Assembly (NCBI GenBank): GCA_033439765.1
Contig: JAULSN010000002.1
Location: 186,001-250,000, forward strand
Length of the DNA: 64,000 bases
Direction: 5' to 3'
Source: Lasiosphaeria ovina
Taxonomy: Eukaryota > Ascomycota > Sordariomycetes > Sordariales > Lasiosphaeriaceae
Position numbers and translations under genes: made by a program. The notes beneath the pieces were generated by a model. It was not told where the DNA came from. It did no database searches and saw nothing but the letters and a program-made list of their open reading frames with translations. Below are positions 58,001-64,000 of this stretch, in pieces. How positions within the stretch are numbered: position 1 is the first letter of the stretch; each line of letters starts with the position of its first letter.

Positions 58001-59025
58001 GCATTTCGTGTTTCTTTCTAGGTGGTGCCCAATCTCGCGCAAGAGCCGGCACAGATGGCAATGCACGTCATTCTTGGCATGGGGGGACCCCAGTTTCTCG
58101 CCGGGCGCTCGCTGGGCAGTTGATGGTCCGACAACCCACCGGGCCAACAGATAACGGAGGGCAGATGGGGTGAGCTACTGATGGGATTTCTGCACGTTCG
58201 GTTGGGGGTCATTGCTGCGTGGAAGTTGGGGGAGCAGCCAATAGAAAAGATAGAAAAGTGGCCACCGAAAAGCCCCTCCCAGCAGACCGGACGTGTTCGC
58301 CGCACGTCAGGCGGAATGCGGAAGGAGACGCAGTTGGGGAAGCATGACTGACTAACCGAAGCCTCCGAACCAGCCAACCGGGACCCTGTTATATGCCGCA
58401 ACGCGGAGTCGCCCGGTCTTAGCTTGTCCAGCGTGTCCTGCCTTGCATAGACGCTAATTATATATGGAGCAGTAACAGCGACGAAGCGGCCTGCAACCCG
58501 GCCCAGCTTTACCGGAATCGGTTTTATCTCCATGCCCGGAACCCAACGCACCGCACGCACTGGATGGTCCCCAGTGGAGGGGAAACTGAGGTGGACGCAA
58601 ACGGATCGTCCCATCAGACGACTAGCGCGACCTGAGCCTGCAACCCTAATAATTCAGGTAAAGGCAGTACCGGTAATCAAGAGCGGCCACCGGGCGACTA
58701 TTACCAAGAGCCTACCTAGTCAGTCCCAGACCAAGAGTTACCTGCCGACCTAGAAATAAAGCCTCCCCCGCTTCTTCTGTCCCGGCACACCGAGCATGAA
58801 GTCGTTGCTCTCTGAGCCGTTGGAGTTTGGGTTTGACTGGGTGCGACACAAACACTGAACACACCTAGGTATAATTACCACCTACCTACCCAACCAGAGG
58901 GGAACCTTTAGCTTGGCGTGCGAGTGCAGGAAGGCAGTGCAGGTGTGAGCAGCCCAGATCCGGTCCAGTCAAACTCGCAACACACCACGACACCACGACA
59001 GTCACAGAAGCTCCGAAGAGAAAGC
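55053..59025. other. Long stretch without a recognised gene
   Basis: 4 kb. Several 90-200 codon frames (55457-55843, 57611-57904, 58018-58614) lack domain features, splice support or ATG starts. The right end is the promoter of the monooxygenase. I see no tRNA or intact element. Confidence 0.5.
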
Positions 59026-60517
59026 ATGGGACTCGCAGACATCAAGACCGAAGAGGCCGAGACGGCCTCGCCGGTGCCCTTCCGCATATGCATCGTGGGC
59101 GGCGGCATCGGCGGGCTGGCGACGGCGCTGTTCCTGCACTACTTCTGCGGCCGCCTGGGCATAACCGTCGACGTCTACGAGCAGGCCACCGAGTACCGCG
59201 AGCACGGCGCCGGCATGGGGCTCGGCGTCAACGCCACCAAGCTCCTGCACCGCATCGGCCTCGGCGAAGCCTCCAACGCCATCTCGGGCACCCGCGACGG
59301 CATCTGGTTCACCATCCGCCGCTTCGACAACAGCGCCGAGATCACCACCGTCTCCGCCAATGACAAGGGCAGCGTTCGCTACGTCGCCGTCTCGCGCGCC
59401 GACCAGCTCCAAATCTTTCTCGACGCCGTCAAGCAGCGGGGCGCCGCCAAACTGCACACCACCAAGCGGTGCAAGGCCGTCGAGGTGAGACAGCCCGATG
59501 TCCCTTTCCATTTCCACACTGATCAGGTCGACGGCGAGAATGAAACGGGAGAGAGGCTAACTGCAAAATCAAATCCAGGACCTGGGCCGTGTCGTGCGGG
59601 TCAAGTTCGAAGACGGCACATCCACAGACGCCGACCTCGTCATCGGGTGCGACGGCATCCACTCGGCCATCCGCCAGCAGTTCATCCAGGACAAGGCCGT
59701 GTACTCGGGCAAGGTGCTGTACCGCGGGCTGGTGTCCATGTCGGAGCTGCCGCAGCCGTGGCCGCTGCCGTCGCACGCCGTCATGTGGGTATCGCCGGGC
59801 AAGCACCTCGTCGCCTACCCCATCTGCGCCAACAAGACGCTCAACGTCGTGGCCTGCGTCACTAAGGCCGAGGAGGACATCCCCGACCTCAAGGAGAGCT
59901 GGATCAACACGTGCGACCGCGCCGAGGTCGAGGCCGACTTCGCCGAGTTCGACGGCCTGGCCACCAAGGTCATCTCGCTGCTGCCCGCCCGCCCGTCCAA
60001 GTGGCGCATCAACGACCGCGACCCCGTGCCCGACTGGACCTTTATGGGCGGCAAGGTGGCCCTGCTGGGCGACGCCGCCCACGCCATGGTCCCGCACCAG
60101 CAGGCCGGCGCCGGCCAGGCCGTCGAGGACGGCTACATCATCGCCAAAGCCCTCACCGAGTACCTACTCCGCAGCAGCAGCAGCAACAACAACAACAACA
60201 ACAACAACAACAACCAGACAAGCCTGCGGTCGTGGATGGAGCTGTACCAGCGCGTGCGGCTGCCGCGGGCGCAGCGCGTGCAGGAGACGAGCCGGCTGGC
60301 GGGCGACATCCTGCAGGCGCAGACGCCGGCCATGAAGAGCCGGGCCTTTGACGACAACGTGCCCCTGCTGGCCGAGGGCGTCAACAGCATGATGAAGTGG
60401 ATTTTTGCCGAGGACGTTGACGTCGCCTTTGACAAGCTCAAGGCCGAGATAGTGCCGCCGCCGCCGCCGCCCAGAAAGACGTGGGCGCGCAGGATAGCAG
60501 GCTGGTTCTGTCTGTAG
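59026..60517 (+). CDS. FAD-dependent monooxygenase (salicylate hydroxylase-like)
   Basis: Exons 59026-59484 and 59579-60517 (intron 94 nt, donor GTGAGA, branch CTAAC) give 465 residues. The FAD-binding Rossmann fingerprint is FRICIVGGGIGGLATALFL (about 20-38), followed by VDVYEQATEYREHGAGMGLGVNATKLL. The DG motif region is DADLVIGCDGIHSAIRQQF. The second FAD motif is VALLGDAAHAMVPHQQAGAGQAVEDGYIIAKAL. After it comes a poly-Asn run (N10) and a helical C-terminus. These are class A flavoprotein hydroxylases acting on aromatic acids or polyketides; the substrate here is not known. It stands alone, with no polyketide synthase or other biosynthetic gene in this window. The tail (KTWARRIAGWFCL) ends in a basic-aromatic segment. 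No signal peptide. Confidence 0.9.
60173..60212 (+). repeat. AGC/AAC trinucleotide run (poly-Ser/poly-Asn)
   Basis: Within the monooxygenase, four AGC codons are followed by about ten AAC codons. It forms a surface loop between the GD motif and the C-terminal helices and is likely to vary in length. Confidence 0.9.
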
Positions 60518-60759
60518 ATAGGGTGTTTGTCGGGGTTGGTAATCGAGGAACCTATCTTACTTAGTGTTACAACCTGCCAAGCCATGTCAGCGTTGTAAGC
60601 ACGTGAGCGCGGTTGGTCACGCAACTACGGCGAACCACGAGGCCAGGGGCGACCCCGAGACAATTGACCGCGGGGCGATGGCACCGAGACAAATGGCACA
60701 GGACCTGCGGGCAGGAGGATACTGGACGGCCAGGTGGTGATAGCACCTGGAATGGCACC
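60518..60759. other. Spacer between monooxygenase and retroelement
   Basis: 3' flank of the monooxygenase; nothing else recognised. Confidence 0.5.
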
Positions 60760-61095
60760 TGTGATGCGGTGTCTTAAGCGAGTCACCGGACATAGCTCCC
60801 TAACAGGCTTGGCCTGTTGCTTGAGAATTATTTAGGAGTAGCGAGCTTCCCTCGCTGCTCGCACTAGTCTCTACCTAGATAGCTTTCAATCTAAGTCTTT
60901 GTCTGATTCTTAGAGAGAGAGGCCACAAGCCTTACGCCACCCTTGTTGCCCAGCGTAGCCTGACTTTCTGCCAATATAAACCCTGCACCAATAGACCCTT
61001 GCCCTGACGGACCAGAGTGAGAGTCTGGGCGTAATATTTCGAAAGCTCTTGTTTAGACAGTTATCCTGCACTGCTGGGCAATATCTCGAACAACC

Positions 61096-62650
61096 ATGTC
61101 GATGTCAAGCTCCCCCGTACTGATCGAAGAGGATGCCGCCCACGAGATTGAGCGACTCCAGAAGGAGAACGAGAGACTCCTTAAGGCGGTCGCTACTGCT
61201 AAGGCGGTTACTACTACCTCCAACGACAAGGCGGTCATTACAACCCCCAACGACAACCGACGGCTCAAGTTCCCGGAACCACCCCGATATGACGGCACGA
61301 AGGGAACCCTACGGGGCTACCTCACCCAGATGAGGGCTTACATCGTCTACTACGGCAGTGACTTGCCTGAGGAAGCAGACAAGGTCATGTGCGCAGCAGC
61401 CTTCTTGACTGGGGATGCCCTCATCTGGTTCGAACCTTTCTAGAGGGACTACCTTGAGAAGGGGCCTAACGATTACGACCCTAATACGAAGGACATCTTT
61501 TCGAACTACGTTACCTTCAAGAAGAAGCTCAAGGTAGCCTTCGGAGATCCCGACGAGGAACGCACTATAGAGCAGCAGTTACACAACCTCCGCCAGAAGG
61601 GATCAGTATCGGACTACGCCGCGAGGTTCCAGCAGATCAGCTCACGACTAAACTAGGAGGATGGACCTAAGATAGTCGCATTCTACCACGGGCTAAGAGA
61701 CGAGATCAAGGACGAACTCGCCAAGCAAGACCGACCCAAAGAGTTCATAGACTACGTCGTAATGGCAGTCCGTATCGATAATCGACTATTCGAGAGACGT
61801 ATAGAGAAACGAACTAGACCAGTTCGACCTTACCGAGCTACTACGGGTAAACGAGTTCCCCTACACCAAGGAAACACCTCTTAGGGAACCTATCGTAGAC
61901 CTATAGAACTCGACGCGACATAGCACCAACCCACGAAGAAAGGGATTAGGTGCTTTAACTACGGAAAGCTAGGGCACTATTCTAGAGAGTACACCAAACC
62001 ACGACAGTCGTAGAAGAAGACTCTAACTACGATTAATCGAGCCCCCGGCAACGGAAAGCCGTAGGGCCAGACCGGGTATAAATCGCTAGAGTAAGGACCC
62101 GGTACCCCGGATACGAAACCCATCCTCAGAACGATTATACTAGTAGGACGAGACGAGTACCCAACTATGAAAGAGGAGAGAGAGTACGAATAAGCTCTGA
62201 AGCACCTGGCGGGCGCAAAGAGCGCTGAACCATCGGGAGAAGTATGCGGTAGCGAGAGAAGTATCGCCCGTACGGTCGTAGTAACGAAACCGCTAACGAC
62301 GGATCATCTATACGTTACGGTAGAGATTAACGGAAAGTTCGCCAAAGTACTCCTAGATAGTGGAGCACAGGGAGACTACGTATCCCCAGAGTTCGTAAGG
62401 CACTACGGCCTCGAACTACGAACGAAACGGAATCCATATACCGTTCAGAATATCGAAAGAGACCCTATAACTTTCAATGATAGGACCGTTAATTAGGAGA
62501 CCGCGCAACTCCCGATCTACGTGAATAGAAAGGGAACTCCGACCATCTTCGATATTCTTGATACGGGATGAAGGGACTTCGTACTAGGAATCCCTTAGTT
62601 ACGACGATGGAGTCCTCGGATTGACTGGAAGACTGGCCATCTCCAGTAGG
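61096..62650 (+). pseudogene. Gag-protease remnant of the gypsy element
   Basis: Opens with MSMSSSPVLIEEDAAHEIERL, a leucine-rich coiled coil (ERLQKENERLLKAV). It continues with FPEPPRYDGTKGTLRGYLTQMRAYIVYY, the capsid start shared by many chromoviruses, to the first stop (TAG 61441). Beyond it the frame continues through FKKKLKVAFGDPDEE and the knuckle and protease motifs with many TAG stops. Cannot make a full protein. The first 115 codons are intact. Confidence 0.8.
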
Positions 62651-62659
62651 AAGAAGCTC

Positions 62660-62835
62660 GTAAGGAAAGGCCCGGAAGCGGTCTCTCAAGGAGCCCCCAG
62701 CTACGCGAGACAGTAGCATGTGTAAGAGGATCCAAGAGTGGTCCCTCAGAACGTCCCCAGCTATATAGAATAGCAACAAACGATAACGAAAGAGAAGGAC
62801 CTGAAGACGGCCTCTCGGGACGTGCCGGCCTACTC
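62660..62835 (+). repeat. ~60-bp imperfect repeat in the element's linker
   Basis: Three degenerate units begin near 62668, 62731 and 62788 (GGAAGCGGTCTCTCAAGG, AGAGTGGTCCCTCAGAACG, AAGACGGCCTCTCGGGACG). They keep the gag frame (SGLSRSPQL, SGPSERPQL, DGLSGRAGL). Confidence 0.7.
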
Positions 62836-63108
62836 GGAGCAGTAGAGCTGAACGGCAACGCGGATGAGCTCGACGAGACCACAGAGCTCGAGGACGAAGA
62901 TGAAGAGGAGCAAGAGGTCGAGAAGATCCTCGATCATCGCGGAGAAGGACCGCAGACAGAGTACCTTGTGAAGTGGAAGGACCAGGGCGACGACGAGAAC
63001 ACATGGGAGCCGCTTGACCATTTGACCAACGCGCAGGGCATGCTGGCACAGTACCACCGATTAGCGAAAACACCCCGACGCGGTGCGCGACGCGATGCGC
63101 GGCGCTAA
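62836..63108 (+). pseudogene. Chromodomain-coding end of the gypsy element
   Basis: In frame with the gag start: DELDETTELEDEDEEEQEVEKILDHRGEGPQTEYLVKWKDQGDDENTWEPLDHLTNAQGMLAQYH. VEKILDHR, YLVKWK and NTWEP are the three conserved chromodomain strands and aromatic cage (Y, W, W) that bind methylated histone H3 Lys9. It is normally the C-terminus of integrase. GC and codons are normal, without RIP-type stops, unlike the rest of the element. Confidence 0.85.
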
Positions 63109-63315
63109 CCCTGCCACCTCACTGGACGGTTACGTGAGCAACCCCTCACGAGCGAAATCACCGGGACTAATCATTGGCAACCGCCCCCACTGTTGCCTAA
63201 AAATTTCGTCCACGCCTAATCAACCACATCGCCCGAACGAAATTCCAAACATAAGCGGCCCATTCTATCGACCAGCCCATCAGGAAGGAAGTCTCCCTTT
63301 CTTTCGTTCTTCATC

Positions 63316-64000
63316 ATGGACGAGACGCAAACTCGCCCGGAGCTCTCGCAAGTAGAGCAAGTTCCTGCAATCCCGCCGTCACGGAAACGACAGCTAGACA
63401 GCGACGACGACGCCGAACCACGGACGAAGCGAGCGCGGACGACACGACCGACCTCGGAGCCAGCACGATTAACACGACAAAACCTCGCACGCTTCAACAA
63501 GATGGGCAAGAAGGGAACCAGCAAGGCGCCGCCATCCACCTCCGATCCCTCGATCGGATCGTCGGGCAAGTCGTCAGGGACGACGAGGACCCTATCAACG
63601 ACGGCATCCGGTTTCGCCGATCAAGCCTATAAGAATGGCATCCTTGACCCTCTCGACTCCAAGCCGTCTCCGAACTTCGAGGACGTTCGCGAACGACTCG
63701 CTAGATCCCGTGCAACCGCCTCGCCTCCCGAACCAGAATACAAGCGCTACATCAATAAAGTCGAAGGGGCCCCGAACGAAGCAACCCTGGTCTACGAGGT
63801 CGGCGGAAAGCTACTGAAGGAGTACGACGACGAGGGTTACAGCCGTGCTTTCAACCAGGCGTTTACGGGCTACCCGGATGACGTCGGGTTCAACAAGGGC
63901 CTGTCCGCCCCGCAGCCCGACTTCGTCGAGGGCCTGCGGAAGCGAGAGTATCGACCATTCCCAGTCGACGAACGCGTCAGCGGCGCCGTCCTCTACAAGG
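63316..64000 (+). CDS. DUF7924-like protein, 3' end outside the window
   Basis: An open frame from ATG 63316 (MDETQTRPELSQVEQ) to the window edge, at least 228 residues. Residues 1-85 are basic and disordered (SRKRQLDSDDDAEPRTKRARTTR has an NLS-like KRAR). An ordered part follows: YKRYINKVEGAPNEATLVYEVGGKLLKEYDDEGYSRAFNQAFTGYPDDVGFNKGLSAPQPDFVEGLRKREYRPFPVDERVSGAVLYK. The last stretch (FPVDERVSGAVLYK) matches the start of DUF7924, a fungal domain often seen in repeat-rich and subtelomeric regions with a PD-(D/E)XK-like nuclease fold suggested by some; function is unproven. The edge cuts it before the domain's core. Confidence 0.75.
   Translation, partial: MDETQTRPELSQVEQVPAIPPSRKRQLDSDDDAEPRTKRARTTRPTSEPARLTRQNLARFNKMGKKGTSKAPPSTSDPSIGSSGKSSGTTRTLSTTASGFADQAYKNGILDPLDSKPSPNFEDVRERLARSRATASPPEPEYKRYINKVEGAPNEATLVYEVGGKLLKEYDDEGYSRAFNQAFTGYPDDVGFNKGLSAPQPDFVEGLRKREYRPFPVDERVSGAVLYK

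Larger units (their letters stand above)
60760..63108 (+). mobile_element. Decayed Ty3/gypsy (chromovirus) retroelement with internal deletion
   Basis: From 60760 (TGTGATGCGG, a plausible LTR start) runs a leader with CAAT/TATA-like sequence (AATATAAACC). A gag-like frame starts at 61096. One frame of 670 codons can be followed to TAA 63106-63108: coiled-coil and capsid-type sequence (EERTIEQQLHNLRQKGSVSDYAARFQQI), a broken zinc knuckle at 61951-61992 with two Cys changed to Tyr (CFNYGKLGHYSREY), an aspartic protease motif LLDSGAQGDYVSPEF at 62350-62395, and, after repetitive linker sequence, an intact chromodomain. Reverse transcriptase, RNase H and integrase are missing. About a dozen in-frame stops, nearly all TAG, and the Cys-to-Tyr changes fit CpA-to-TpA RIP. 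No matching 3' LTR was found, so the element is truncated or damaged. Confidence 0.8.

Noticed and set aside
62489..63073. 194-codon minus-strand ORF over the retroelement
   Set aside because: Antisense shadow of the protease-chromodomain region, where the plus strand has clear motifs.

Overview
The window is nuclear DNA of a filamentous ascomycete (Pezizomycotina, most likely Sordariomycetes). Genes are GC-rich and carry short introns with GTAAGT/GTGAGT-type donors, CTAAC-like branch sites and YAG acceptors. The proteins are typical of that group: a fungal-rhodopsin/Pth11-like membrane protein, RTA1, Bqt4, Ppg1, a Bud3-type RhoGEF and a DUF7924 protein. Some transposon sequence shows C-to-T decay of the RIP kind. 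The species cannot be named from sequence alone. All gene models were built by hand from reading frames and splice signals; no search was run.

Layout. 1-25 kb is an ordinary gene-rich core: rhodopsin-like membrane protein (+), small Cys-rich protein (+), GGCT/AIG2-like protein (-), RTA1-like transporter (-), mitochondrial 3-hydroxyisobutyrate dehydrogenase (-), Bqt4-like inner nuclear membrane protein (-), RhoGDI (+), Ppg1 phosphatase (-), and a CCHC-knuckle/proline-rich/RS protein (+). 25-34 kb is more variable: a small MGGAASKP protein, an orphan protein with TIR/HET-reminiscent motifs, an LTR-like sequence with 20-bp tandem repeats, a MYND-finger protein, and a divergent SRR1-like pair of which the right member carries two frameshifts. 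34-48.4 kb returns to core genes: PI31 proteasome regulator (-), Kap114/importin-9 (-), REV7 (+, divergent from Kap114), and a 1533-aa Bud3-type RhoGEF (-).

48.4-59 kb has no convincing intact gene. It holds short fragments that look copied from host genes. A motif matching the TATA-binding protein core (AKFTDFKIQNIVGS) occurs at least six times on the plus strand at 53.58-54.13 kb, partly as a 63-bp unit, and once on the minus strand at 49.7 kb. Three copies of a zinc-knuckle-protein-like fragment (GFGGYQSQKTCY) lie at 54.34-55.05 kb. A promoter-like dispersed repeat there is shared with 28.2 kb. 59-60.5 kb holds an FAD monooxygenase, followed by a decayed, internally deleted Ty3/gypsy chromovirus remnant (60.8-63.1 kb) that keeps an intact chromodomain in the gag frame. 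A DUF7924-like gene runs off the right edge.

Functional themes in the core genes are Rho-GTPase control (RhoGDI and Bud3 GEF), nuclear envelope and transport (Bqt4, Kap114), DNA damage tolerance (REV7), proteasome regulation (PI31) and valine catabolism (HIBADH). They are not a gene cluster. The most unusual feature is the host-gene-fragment mosaic at 49.6-55.1 kb.
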